This document shows positions 7,880 through 16,084 of a DNA stretch of 64,000 nucleotides, piece by piece. Position 1 is the stretch's first letter, and the number at the start of each line of letters is the position of its first letter. The position numbers and the translations under genes were made by a program. The stretch is from Thermoleophilia bacterium. Its GTDB lineage: Bacteria; Actinomycetota; Thermoleophilia; RBG-16-64-13. The notes beneath the pieces are model-generated. The model worked only from the letters and a program-made list of their open reading frames with translations, did no database searches and had not been told where the DNA came from. The DNA lies in contig JAOAGT010000003.1 in NCBI GenBank assembly GCA_026415615.1, positions 39,077 to 103,076 of the forward strand, written 5' to 3'.

Positions 7880-8653
7880 ATGAATGAGTCGGCGAGAGGT
7901 TCAGATCAGCAGGGCAACGCCCCGGTCCCAAAAGACCCGCGTGCCGGTTTGACAGCTGAGAGCGGTGAAACATTCACCATCGGCCAGGTTGTTGAGCTTC
8001 TCAAAGAGGAGTTTCCCACCCTTAGCATTAGCAAGGTTCGGTACCTGGAGGACCGGGGACTGCTATCCCCAGCCCGAACTAAGGGGCGCTACCGCAAGTA
8101 CTCTACCGAGGACGTCCGCCGTCTACGCACAATTCTTTTGCTGCAGCGCGACGAGTACTTGCCCCTTGACGTAATCAAAGAGCGCCTCGATCGAGCCGCG
8201 GCCACTCTGCATGGAGCACAGGGATTTGGAGCTAGTTCACCGGTAGTCAACCTACGCATGCACGGGCCGCTGCAACGGGAGGCAGCCACACTATCGTGGG
8301 AAGACCTACTGCGCCAAACGGGGGCTAGTGAAGCTTTCCTGCGGAGCCTGGTGGAATTTCACCTACTGGAGCCTGGCGAGCATGGCGGGCCGCAATTTAC
8401 CGAGTCAGACGTCGCAGTGGTGCGTATCTGCCAAGCTCTCACCCGGTTCGGCGTAGAGCCTAGGAATTTGCGACTTCTTGTTTCTTCTGTAGAGCGAGAG
8501 TCGGCCCTAATAGTGCAGCTTGCGCTGCCGTCCCTTCGTTCCACCCACCGGGACAGGCGAGAGTATGGCGAACAAATTCTGGCGGATTTGGGCGCATTGT
8601 ACGTGGAACTGATGAACTTGTTGTTACACAGACAGCTGCGAAAAGCACTGTAA
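7880..8653 (+). CDS. MerR-type transcriptional regulator (Rv1828-like)
   Basis: A 257-aa DNA-binding protein. The winged-helix domain at residues 31-95 has the MerR signature: FTIGQVVELLKEEFP, then KVRYLEDRGLLSPARTKGRYRKY. A long helix and a C-terminal segment with a second wing-like stretch (around 165-215) follow, as in the Rv1828 group, rather than a metal-binding domain. The residues before 30 are low complexity. It lies eight bases after the FHA gene, in the same order as mycobacterial garA-Rv1828. The ligand is unknown for this group; no cysteines suggest metal sensing. Confidence 0.82.
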   Translation: MNESARGSDQQGNAPVPKDPRAGLTAESGETFTIGQVVELLKEEFPTLSISKVRYLEDRGLLSPARTKGRYRKYSTEDVRRLRTILLLQRDEYLPLDVIKERLDRAAATLHGAQGFGASSPVVNLRMHGPLQREAATLSWEDLLRQTGASEAFLRSLVEFHLLEPGEHGGPQFTESDVAVVRICQALTRFGVEPRNLRLLVSSVERESALIVQLALPSLRSTHRDRREYGEQILADLGALYVELMNLLLHRQLRKAL

Positions 8654-8702
8654 CAAATCTGAGGTCGACAAGAGAGTAGTTGGGCAAGGAGCGACATGGA
8701 AC

Positions 8703-9221
8703 ATGGAACTCGAGAAGTACATCCGACACATACCAGGCTTTCCGCGTGAAGGGATTCTGTTTCATGACATAATGCCACTGCTTCAAGAGCCTGAAGCTCT
8801 GCGGTACGCTGTCGACAAAATGGCAGAATTTGCTCGGGAGCGCAGGGTTGACCTCGTTCTGGGAGCAGAGGCGCGGGGGTTCATACTGGGAGCCGCCCTA
8901 GCATACGCGCTGGGAGTCGGCTTTGCGGCTGCGCGAAAGCCCGGCAAATTGCCGTGGACTGTGTCGCGATGCGAATATGAGCTCGAGTATGGCACGGACG
9001 CTCTTGAAATCCACACTGATGCTATTAGGCCGGGCCAACGCGTGCTCATCCACGATGACTTACTGGCGACCGGCGGAACTGCTCGGGCCAAGATTGAACT
9101 TGTTGAAAGAGCGGGCGGCGTCGTAGCGGGACTGGCGTTTCTAATCGAGCTGACAGAGCTGGGAGGCAGAGAGCGTCTGGCGGGGTATGACGTATTTAGT
9201 CTAATTCAGTACGAGGTTTAA
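8703..9221 (+). CDS. apt: Adenine phosphoribosyltransferase
   Basis: Purine salvage enzyme converting adenine and PRPP to AMP in the cytoplasm. The 172-aa product has the PRPP loop V-L-I-H-D-D-L-L-A-T-G-G-T-A at 114-127, GAEARGF at 54-60, and the N-terminal FPREGILFHDI segment typical of Apt. AAGGAG at 8686-8691 supports ATG 8703; the ATG at 8696 is out of frame. In many Gram-positives apt lies next to relA, but here relA is 17 kb away. It is the last plus-strand gene of the block and is followed by a strong terminator. Confidence 0.93.
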   Translation: MELEKYIRHIPGFPREGILFHDIMPLLQEPEALRYAVDKMAEFARERRVDLVLGAEARGFILGAALAYALGVGFAAARKPGKLPWTVSRCEYELEYGTDALEIHTDAIRPGQRVLIHDDLLATGGTARAKIELVERAGGVVAGLAFLIELTELGGRERLAGYDVFSLIQYEV

Positions 9222-9242
9222 GCCGGTTTATTGTAACTTTAC

Positions 9243-9321
9243 ATAATGTACATTATCGTGCGCAAGCGGAGTCGCCGCAAATCAATCGGAAAATCGCAAT
9301 AGCCTACGAAGATCGATCTTC
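9243..9321. promoter_or_regulatory. Two perfect 14-bp palindromes in the apt-pilC intergenic region
   Basis: The 189-bp gap between the converging apt and pilC genes holds ATAATGTACATTAT (9243-9256) in an AT-rich patch and GAAGATCGATCTTC (9308-9321). Both are perfect palindromes. They lie between the apt stop and its terminator. They could be dimer-protein binding sites or part of a small transcript; function is unknown. Confidence 0.4.
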
Positions 9322-9345
9322 CACGATCAATACCCTGCAATGTCG

Positions 9346-9382
9346 CGCGGGCCGGGTCCTTGTCGGACCCGGCCCGCGTTTT
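9346..9382 (+). terminator. Rho-independent terminator downstream of apt
   Basis: A perfect 14-pair GC stem (9346-9359 with 9365-9378) with loop TTGTC is followed by TTTT. It has the correct polarity to end plus-strand transcription before the converging pilC gene. Confidence 0.85.
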
Positions 9383-9410
9383 GGTTACGCGCTCTTGTAC
9401 CTGCCGGCTA

Positions 9411-10628
9411 CTACTTAACCAGATTCATCATCTGGAACATCGGGAGATACATTGAGATTACGCACACACCCACCAAGCCGCCAACGAAGAGCATCATGAT
9501 GGGCTCAATGATCGACGTCAGCGATTTGACAGCCGCTTCAACCTCGGTCTCGTAGAAATCAGCTATCTTGTTTAGCATCGTGTCAAGGGCCCCGGTTTCC
9601 TCGCCTATAGCTATCATTTGGGTAACCATCGGTGGAAAAACTGATACCTTGGCAAGCGGTTTGGCTATCGACTCACCCGACCGGATATTTTCCTTGACTT
9701 CCACAAGCGCGTCTTCGATCACCGCGTTGCCCGAGGTTTTTCCCGTGATTTCGACTGCCTGCAGAATGGGAACCCCAGCTCCGAACAAGGTTGCGAGTGT
9801 CCGGGCGAACCTCGCCACCGCGATTTTCTGAACGACGGGCCCAAGCTTCATGGGTAGCCTCAACTTCATGCGGTCCCAAGCACGCCGCCCTTGCTCAGTG
9901 TTCTTGAGCCGGTTCAAGCTCCAAGCCAGCAGACCTAGGACCGGAAAGACGATAAACCACCAGTGGGCAATCAGGTCGCTCAACCCCATCATGATCCGAG
10001 TAAGCAGCGGCAACTCGCCTCCCAGATCTGCATACATCTTTACAAACATCGGAATGATGAAGACGAGCAACCCGATAAAGACGCATATTGCAAAGCAGGC
10101 TATCAGCACCGGGTATGCCATGGCTGACTTGATCTGACGACGAAGGGCGTCATCCTTCTCCAGCTGGCTAGCCAGACGCATGAGCGTCTGGTCAAGTGCG
10201 CCGCTAGCTTCCCCGGCTCTAACCATTGCCACATAAAGCCGGTCAAATGCTGCCGGATGTTTTTGCATCGCGTCGGATAACGCCATGCCCGACTCAACGT
10301 CTTCGCGGACAGCTTTGATGATCTTCTTGAACCTCTTGTTTTCTGTCTGCTCCCCGAGCACGTACAAAGCACGCAACACCGGGAGTCCTGAGTTGATCAT
10401 GGTGGCGAACTGCCGAGCGAACACGGCCTTGTCCCTGATTTTTATGCGCTGCGAGCTCTCCAGCAAAGATGCAAGGTCGGGCAGCCCTCCGCGCTTCTCC
10501 TCTAAGGCAAGGACCGTCAATCCCTTGCGCCTCAGCTCGGCAACAACGGCCGCCTTGCTTTCACCTACTATCTCTCCCTTGACCGGAGCGCCTCGCTCTC
10601 GTCTGGCCGTGTATACATAGGTCGCCAC
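9411..10628 (-). CDS. pilC: Type IV pilus inner-membrane platform protein PilC
   Basis: GspF/PilC family platform on which the assembly ATPases PilB and PilT act. The 405-aa product has two copies of the T2SSF domain (about 60-185 and 265-390), each beginning with F-A-R-x-x-A/F. It has three membrane segments: about 160-185, around 215, and the C-terminal IIEPIMMLFVGGLVGVCVI. I start at GTG 10628 because AGGAGGGTGAT lies 11 bases upstream; the frame is open to 10658 but that would place the SD inside the gene. It is the last gene of pilB-pilT-pilC. No pilin, prepilin peptidase or pilMNO gene is adjacent. Confidence 0.92.
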   Translation of the reverse strand: MATYVYTARRERGAPVKGEIVGESKAAVVAELRRKGLTVLALEEKRGGLPDLASLLESSQRIKIRDKAVFARQFATMINSGLPVLRALYVLGEQTENKRFKKIIKAVREDVESGMALSDAMQKHPAAFDRLYVAMVRAGEASGALDQTLMRLASQLEKDDALRRQIKSAMAYPVLIACFAICVFIGLLVFIIPMFVKMYADLGGELPLLTRIMMGLSDLIAHWWFIVFPVLGLLAWSLNRLKNTEQGRRAWDRMKLRLPMKLGPVVQKIAVARFARTLATLFGAGVPILQAVEITGKTSGNAVIEDALVEVKENIRSGESIAKPLAKVSVFPPMVTQMIAIGEETGALDTMLNKIADFYETEVEAAVKSLTSIIEPIMMLFVGGLVGVCVISMYLPMFQMMNLVK

Positions 10629-10682
10629 TGCTGGATCACCCTCCTCTTCCTGCCGCACGTGCTACCGGTGCGTCGCACTCAC

Positions 10683-11753
10683 TTAAGCAGCGCCCACTAG
10701 CAGCAGCCGCTCGAGCTCATCAGGCATAGAGCTGCGACGCAAGGCCATGTCTTTTGTGATCTGGCCTCTGCGGACAAGATCCGCTAGTGCGGCGTTCATG
10801 GTCTGCATGCCGTACTGACCGCCAGTCTGCATCACGGTATACAGCTGATGTGTCTTGCCCTCTCGAATCAGATTTCTTACTGCCGGAGTGGCAATTAGCA
10901 CCTCACACGCCACAACCCGGCCGACACCCCCTGCTTTGGGGATAAGCTGCTGGGTAACCACCCCTTCCAACGTGGCAGCGATTTGCACGCGAATCTGTTC
11001 CTGTTGGTGAGGAGGAAACACGTCTATCATGCGGTCAATGGTCTGGGGACAATCCTGGGTGTGCAAGGTAGCCAACACAAGATGGCCTGTCTCTGCAGCA
11101 GTAAGTGCGATTTGAATAGTCTCCAGGTCGCGCATCTCGCCGATGAGGATTACGTCAGGATCCTGCCGCAGTACAGACCGCAGAGCTGTGGCAAAGGCTT
11201 TGGTGTCTGACCCGACTTCGCGTTGGTTAACCAAGCACCGTTTGTGATTGTGCAGAAACTCAATAGGATCCTCGATGGTCACGATGTGATCATCGCGTGT
11301 ACGGTTGATCTCATCAATGATGGCCGCGAGCGTGGTGGACTTTCCAGATCCGGTCGGCCCTGTAACCAGGACAAGCCCTCTAGGCTTGGTGGCGAAAGTG
11401 TGAAGCACCTTTGGCAGACCAAGCTCCTCAAGGGTCTTTATTTTCACAGGGATGAGCCGAAATGCGGCGCTTAGTGTGCCTCTCTGGAAGTAGACGTTCA
11501 CGCGGAAACGAGCCACGCCGTACACAGAATACGAAAGATCCAGCTCCCATTCGGTCTCGAGCTTCTGCCGTTGCTCTTGCGTTAGGAAGCTGTAGATGAG
11601 TTCCCGAGTATCGGTCGGCTTTAGTGGCGGCATGTCGAGCGGCTGCAATCTGCCGTCGACGCGCACAATTGGAGGCAGTCCGACCGATATGTGGAGATCT
11701 GAGGCCTGTTTTTCCACGACCTGTTTCAGGATGTCATTAATGTCCAAGGCCAC
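10683..11753 (-). CDS. pilT: Type IV pilus retraction ATPase PilT
   Basis: Hexameric ATPase that depolymerises pili and powers twitching. The 356-aa protein shows the Walker A box GPTGSGKS at 132-139, an Asp box with D-P-I-E-F-L, the Walker B-like I-L-I-G-E-M-R-D, a His box with HTQD, and the PilT-specific C-terminal AVRNLIREGK-type motif. The start is GTG 11753 with AGGGGGAG upstream. It follows pilB by 21 bases and precedes pilC, the usual trio. Confidence 0.94.
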   Translation of the reverse strand: MALDINDILKQVVEKQASDLHISVGLPPIVRVDGRLQPLDMPPLKPTDTRELIYSFLTQEQRQKLETEWELDLSYSVYGVARFRVNVYFQRGTLSAAFRLIPVKIKTLEELGLPKVLHTFATKPRGLVLVTGPTGSGKSTTLAAIIDEINRTRDDHIVTIEDPIEFLHNHKRCLVNQREVGSDTKAFATALRSVLRQDPDVILIGEMRDLETIQIALTAAETGHLVLATLHTQDCPQTIDRMIDVFPPHQQEQIRVQIAATLEGVVTQQLIPKAGGVGRVVACEVLIATPAVRNLIREGKTHQLYTVMQTGGQYGMQTMNAALADLVRRGQITKDMALRRSSMPDELERLLLVGAA

Positions 11754-11774
11754 CGCTCTCCCCCTTGACTGTCC

Positions 11775-13544
11775 CTACACGATTACGCGAGAGATTTCCT
11801 CGACGCTAGTTACTCCCTCAAGCACGCGCCGGAGACCATCTTCACGTAGGGTGATCATGCCCTCCGCGCATGCCACTCGTCCTATTTCATCGGCACTCTT
11901 GCGTTCAACGATTAGCCTTTCGATGGCCTCGGAAACCATCATCACTTCGTAAATGCCCATGCGCCCTTTGTAGCCCGTACCATTGCACCGCGGACAGCCA
12001 ACCGCCCGATACAGGATCACGTTCTTCCAGTCCTCGATAGCTTCTTGCGGAAACTCGAGGCGCTCAAGCATCTCCCTGGTGGTTCGATATGGTTCCTTGC
12101 AGTATGGACACAACCGCCTTACTAGCCGTTGAGCCACCACGCAGTCAACAGCAGACGCAGTGAGGAAAGGCTCAACTCCCATCTCGGTTAGTCGCGACAG
12201 AGCACCCGGAGCGTCGTTGGTGTGGAGTGTGGACAACACCAGGTGGCCAGTCAGCGCGGACTCAATTGCGATTTGCGCGGTCTCACGGTCACGAATCTCG
12301 CCCACCATGATGATGTCGGGGTCGCACCGCAGAATTGACCGCAGGCCAGTTGCGAAAGTGAGTCCCGCCTTTGGATTCACCTGGACCTGGTTGATCCCAG
12401 CAAGACGATACTCCACTGGATCTTCGACAGTGATGATGTTCTTCTCGCTCGTGTTGAGAATGTTGAGAGTGGCATAGAGAGTTGTGGACTTGCCTGAACC
12501 TGTGGGACCTGTCACCAGTATGGCCCCATAGGGCTTAGTGAAGGCCTTTCTATAACGAGCCAGTGCTGTCTCAGAAAAGCCCAAATCCTCCAAGTTAAGC
12601 ATTACGTTGGACCTGTCAAGAAGACGCACCACCACTTTCTCCCCATATACTGTGGGCAAAGTGGCCACCCGCATGTCTATGGAGCGCCCGCCGACCGCAA
12701 GCCCAATGCGCCCGTCCTGAGGAACTCTCCGCTCCGCGATGTCGAGATCGGCCATAATCTTGAGCCGCGAGATTACTCCGGCCTGAAGCCGCTTGGGGAC
12801 CCGCATTATTTCGTGCAGTACGCCGTCATGGCGAAAGCGGAGCAAGAGATCCTTAGCCTGAGGTTCGAAGTGAATGTCTGAGGCCCCTTCCTCGACTGCC
12901 CGGGCGAGCACGCTGTTTACCAGCTTGACCACCGGGGGAGCATCCACTTGCTCTCGGATGTCCCGTATTTCTACAACCGCGTGCTCCTCTTCGGCTTCGG
13001 CAGTCCTTGTCACCAGCTCGGTGGCAACATCCTCGGGGGCTTTCTTCAAGTTGTTGAGCAAGACAGCAATGTCATCTGCGTCTGCAATGGCTGGCTCTAC
13101 GTCGAACCCCGTGAGCATGCGTAGATCGTCAATGGCCACAATGTTGGACGGATCAGCCATGACCACCAGAACCGTGTGCTCGTCAAGGAAACTGACCGGC
13201 ACTGCCATATAGCGCCGGCAGTCTCTTTCAGAAAGGAGCTCTGCCGCCAGCGGGTCGACTTTGATTTCGTTCAGATCAAGGTACCTAACGCCCAACCGTG
13301 CGGCGAGCGCCTGCATCAGTTGGGTCTTATTCACCCACCCTTTAGCAAGCAGGATATCGCCAAGACGCTGCTGGGTTTTCTGCTGCTCGGCAAGCGCTTG
13401 CTGGACTTGCTCCGGAGTGAGTACCCCCATTTCGACGAGGATTTCGCCTATGCGCTTGCCGGCCAGCTTCCTTTGCAGGCCTCCCCCCCACGCCGGAGTT
13501 GAACTTTCTTGTGTTGCGCGCTGCATGGTTGCCCCGTCATCCAC
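11775..13544 (-). CDS. pilB: Type IV pilus extension ATPase PilB with MshEN domain
   Basis: A 589-aa extension ATPase. The N-terminal MshEN domain holds two motifs of the form R-[IL]-G-x2-[IL]-[LV]-x2-G, at 31-40 and 60-69, with a start-to-start distance of 29 residues. This is the arrangement that binds cyclic di-GMP in MshE. The ATPase core has Walker A GPTGSGKST at 346-354, an Asp box and the Walker B-like I-I-M-V-G-E-I-R-D. A four-cysteine zinc element CPYC...CPRC lies near the C terminus. GTG 13544 overlaps the aroE stop by eight bases; ATG 13526 is a plausible alternative. Regulation of pilus extension by c-di-GMP is inferred from the motifs. Confidence 0.93.
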   Translation of the reverse strand: MDDGATMQRATQESSTPAWGGGLQRKLAGKRIGEILVEMGVLTPEQVQQALAEQQKTQQRLGDILLAKGWVNKTQLMQALAARLGVRYLDLNEIKVDPLAAELLSERDCRRYMAVPVSFLDEHTVLVVMADPSNIVAIDDLRMLTGFDVEPAIADADDIAVLLNNLKKAPEDVATELVTRTAEAEEEHAVVEIRDIREQVDAPPVVKLVNSVLARAVEEGASDIHFEPQAKDLLLRFRHDGVLHEIMRVPKRLQAGVISRLKIMADLDIAERRVPQDGRIGLAVGGRSIDMRVATLPTVYGEKVVVRLLDRSNVMLNLEDLGFSETALARYRKAFTKPYGAILVTGPTGSGKSTTLYATLNILNTSEKNIITVEDPVEYRLAGINQVQVNPKAGLTFATGLRSILRCDPDIIMVGEIRDRETAQIAIESALTGHLVLSTLHTNDAPGALSRLTEMGVEPFLTASAVDCVVAQRLVRRLCPYCKEPYRTTREMLERLEFPQEAIEDWKNVILYRAVGCPRCNGTGYKGRMGIYEVMMVSEAIERLIVERKSADEIGRVACAEGMITLREDGLRRVLEGVTSVEEISRVIV

Positions 13545-14412
13545 GTTTGTTCATAATGCAGTCCCGCATAGTATCAAGAGGTGGGTCAAAGCCTGTCCAC
13601 AATTTGTATGAACCGGCCGCCTGCTGAATCAGCATCTCCTTCCCATCGGCGGCAACCGCCCCTCTTTCTTTCGCCGCCCGGACCAGTTGTGTGTCCTCTA
13701 TGTCATACGCTAAGTCCAGGACCACGTGACCGCTATGCATGGTATCGACAGGAAAGGGCAATTCCTTGACTGTGCTTGCCAGACCGAGTGGAGTTGCATT
13801 TACGACAACACGCACCTGTGGCATGACTTCTCGAACAGACTCCAACGTCAGAGCCACTACATCAGTTTCGCCTCCCCAGGTCTTGGCTGCATCAGACAGG
13901 GCAACAGCTCTTTCTTTGGTCCGGTTGGCTATGTATACGCGGCCGACTCTTTCCTCTACGAGAGCTGCCAACACCGCTCGAGCCGCTCCACCAGCGCCGA
14001 CGACAAGACAGCTCTCGTCTTTGACGCCTTGCGGGCAAACCGTGAGTAGGGCCCGTCGGAATCCTTCCACGTCGGTGTTATAACCAACGAGACATCCGTC
14101 GCTGTTGACCACGGTGTTCACGGCACCCACTCTAAGAGCGATAGGGTCTACCCTATCAAGCAGAGCGACCACCGCTTGCTTGTGGGGAACAGTGATGTTT
14201 GCCCCCCTCATTCCCAAGGCCCTCATCCCTCCGATTGCCTGCGGAAGCAAGTCAGGAGGCACCTCAAAAGCTAAGTATACGTAGTCGAGCCCTTGGGCAG
14301 CCAAAGCCGCATTGTGAATGAGTGGAGAGAGGGAGTGTCTGACTGGATAGCCAAACACGCCCAGCAACTCCGTGTGGGCCGAGATGACCCTCTGTCTTGA
14401 TCGGTTCTTCAC
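13537..14412 (-). CDS. aroE: Shikimate dehydrogenase
   Basis: NADPH-dependent reduction of 3-dehydroshikimate in aromatic amino-acid synthesis. The 291-aa protein has the substrate-binding start GYPVRHSLSPLIHN, the catalytic lysine in N-I-T-V-P-H-K (about residue 77), NTDVEGF, and the dinucleotide loop GAGGAARAV. The NADPH-selecting NRT follows beta-2. The start is GTG 14412. It overlaps pilB by eight bases, so the pilus genes are probably transcribed with it. Confidence 0.92.
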   Translation of the reverse strand: MKNRSRQRVISAHTELLGVFGYPVRHSLSPLIHNAALAAQGLDYVYLAFEVPPDLLPQAIGGMRALGMRGANITVPHKQAVVALLDRVDPIALRVGAVNTVVNSDGCLVGYNTDVEGFRRALLTVCPQGVKDESCLVVGAGGAARAVLAALVEERVGRVYIANRTKERAVALSDAAKTWGGETDVVALTLESVREVMPQVRVVVNATPLGLASTVKELPFPVDTMHSGHVVLDLAYDIEDTQLVRAAKERGAVAADGKEMLIQQAAGSYKLWTGFDPPLDTMRDCIMNKRG

Positions 14413-14446
14413 TTGCTAGCACCACCCCGAGCCGACCAACCTCGCA

Positions 14447-14474
14447 AAGTGTGTATCCTCGGTAAGTGTGTATC
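14447..14474 (-). repeat. Tandem 11-bp direct repeats upstream of aroE
   Basis: The 11-mer AAGTGTGTATC occurs at 14447-14457 and 14464-14474 with 17-bp periodicity, 35-62 bases upstream of the aroE start. It is the only repeated element in this 121-base gap. It could be a regulator half-site pair or a chance repeat. Confidence 0.4.
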
Positions 14475-14533
14475 AGCTTGCACGGACGTCCAAGCCTTTG
14501 CCCCCACCGAAAGGATGACATTGGCTCGTGCCG

Positions 14534-15658
14534 CTATTGTGGCTGGTTCTCTTTGGCTTTGAGAAATTCCTCGTAGGATGAAGTGAAGAAATGATGGCCG
14601 GCCTCATCCTTGAGCACATAGTACAGGTAATCCACAGCCGCCGGCGAAAGCGCTGCCTTTAGCGCTTCAATCCCGGGACTAGCTATCGGTGTTGGAGGCA
14701 AACCCTTCACCAGACGGGTGTTGTACGGCGATTCCACGGCCAAGTCTGCATCGGTCAGCGGTCCTGTCCATTTGTTTAGCGCATACCGTATCGTAGCGTC
14801 AATTCCTAGGGTCATATCAGCCCGGAGACGATTGTAGATGACTGCAGCAACCAGTGGTCTTTCCTCGGCCACTTTGACTTCCTTCTCGATCAGCGAGGCC
14901 ACAATGACTACTTCATAAGGATTAATCCCTAAAGACTGCGCCTTGTTCCAAGGGAGCGACGCTGTCTTAGCGCCGAAGGCCTCCAGCTGGGCTCCAATTA
15001 GCTCTACTGCCCCTTCGCCTGCAATAAGGTAATACGTGCTCGGGAAGAGAAGGCCCTCGAGGGTGGTTACCTCAACCTTTTCCCCGCCCACACGAGGAAT
15101 GACGAATTTATCCGGTTGCTTAGCCAGGCGCGCATAAATTTCTCCGCTGATCTTGCCCTGTTCATCGAGAAGCGCCGCTACCTGGGATATGGCCAACCCT
15201 TCGGGTATGGTCACCTTGAAACTAGGCGAGCCCTTCCCCTCCTCCAGCCATTCCACAATTTCGACCAGCTTTTGCTCCTTGTAAAACCGGTAGATGCCAG
15301 GTTTAAGAGAGGACTCGCTGCCCCGGGAGGAGACCAAATCCACAAATTCCGCAGATGACCGGATAATTCCCCGCTCTTCCAGAAGCTTCCCTATCTCAGC
15401 CGCGGTCATTCCTGGGGTAATAGTCACAGTGATCGGGGCGCTCTGACTCTCTTCTGTCAGCGTAGTGGCTGTCTGGCCGCGGTACCAGTCAACGCCACGG
15501 TTAACTAGATAAAAGGCTCCCACCAGAAATGCAACAAACACTCCCACGATAAAAAGTCGCAGACCCCACCGCTGCCAAGGACTGCGGCTCACACCCCGCT
15601 TGACTCTTCGGCCCGCTAGTTCCCGTCTTCTTTGCATTTTCTGACGCTCCCGTGACAC
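14534..15658 (-). CDS. mltG: Endolytic murein transglycosylase MltG
   Basis: Membrane-anchored enzyme that cleaves nascent peptidoglycan strands and sets glycan length. The 374-aa protein has a basic N terminus and one membrane helix (about 31-50). A LysM-like region follows (about 75-125, ITPGMTAAEIGKLLEERGII). The YceG catalytic domain contains the glutamate in A-S-L-I-E-K-E-V and the NTRLVKGLPPTPI-type motif. GTG 15658 is the longest start; ATG 15637 has a better placed GGGAG and may be the true one. It lies directly after ruvX, as in many Gram-positives. Confidence 0.92.
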   Translation of the reverse strand: MSRERQKMQRRRELAGRRVKRGVSRSPWQRWGLRLFIVGVFVAFLVGAFYLVNRGVDWYRGQTATTLTEESQSAPITVTITPGMTAAEIGKLLEERGIIRSSAEFVDLVSSRGSESSLKPGIYRFYKEQKLVEIVEWLEEGKGSPSFKVTIPEGLAISQVAALLDEQGKISGEIYARLAKQPDKFVIPRVGGEKVEVTTLEGLLFPSTYYLIAGEGAVELIGAQLEAFGAKTASLPWNKAQSLGINPYEVVIVASLIEKEVKVAEERPLVAAVIYNRLRADMTLGIDATIRYALNKWTGPLTDADLAVESPYNTRLVKGLPPTPIASPGIEALKAALSPAAVDYLYYVLKDEAGHHFFTSSYEEFLKAKENQPQ

Positions 15659-15672
15659 TATTTGCCTGGCGA

Positions 15673-16074
15673 TCAGCCGTCTGTACTGCAGCGATCCAGG
15701 TAACTTTGGAGGAGGTAACAGGCCGCAATGGCATCATCGACGCCAGATCTTCTCCCGCGGCGAGCCAAGACAGTTGTGAAACGTTCGTCCCACAGAACAA
15801 CCTTCGCTGTGGTGTGCTTTTCCAGTACTGCTTTGAACTCAAGTACCTCTTCCGTTTGAGTGTTTCTACCTCCACCCAGAGGACGGGGTAGTCCTAGCAC
15901 GACCTCGCTCACTCCATACTCTTCTACAAGATGAGCTATTCCCTCCGCCAAACGCTCCCGATCTCTCTCGATGATAACCGTGAGTGGAGAACACGTTATC
16001 CCGTGCGGATCTGACAGCGAGATGCCAGTCCGGGTTCGCCCATAGTCCACTCCCAGTATGCGCAAGCCGCTCAC
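15673..16074 (-). CDS. ruvX: Holliday junction resolvase-like pre-16S rRNA nuclease YqgF/RuvX
   Basis: A 133-aa RNase H-fold nuclease of the YqgF family, implicated in 5' processing of 16S rRNA. It starts with ILGVDYGRTRTGISLSD, carrying the first catalytic Asp. It contains VVLGLPRPLGG and WDERFTT, and ends with the DDAIAACYLLQSYLD motif carrying the last Asp pair. The start is GTG 16074 behind GGAGG. It is in the conserved alaS-ruvX-mltG-aroE row. Confidence 0.9.
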   Translation of the reverse strand: MSGLRILGVDYGRTRTGISLSDPHGITCSPLTVIIERDRERLAEGIAHLVEEYGVSEVVLGLPRPLGGGRNTQTEEVLEFKAVLEKHTTAKVVLWDERFTTVLARRGRRSGVDDAIAACYLLQSYLDRCSTDG

Positions 16075-16084
16075 CTAGCCTCCG

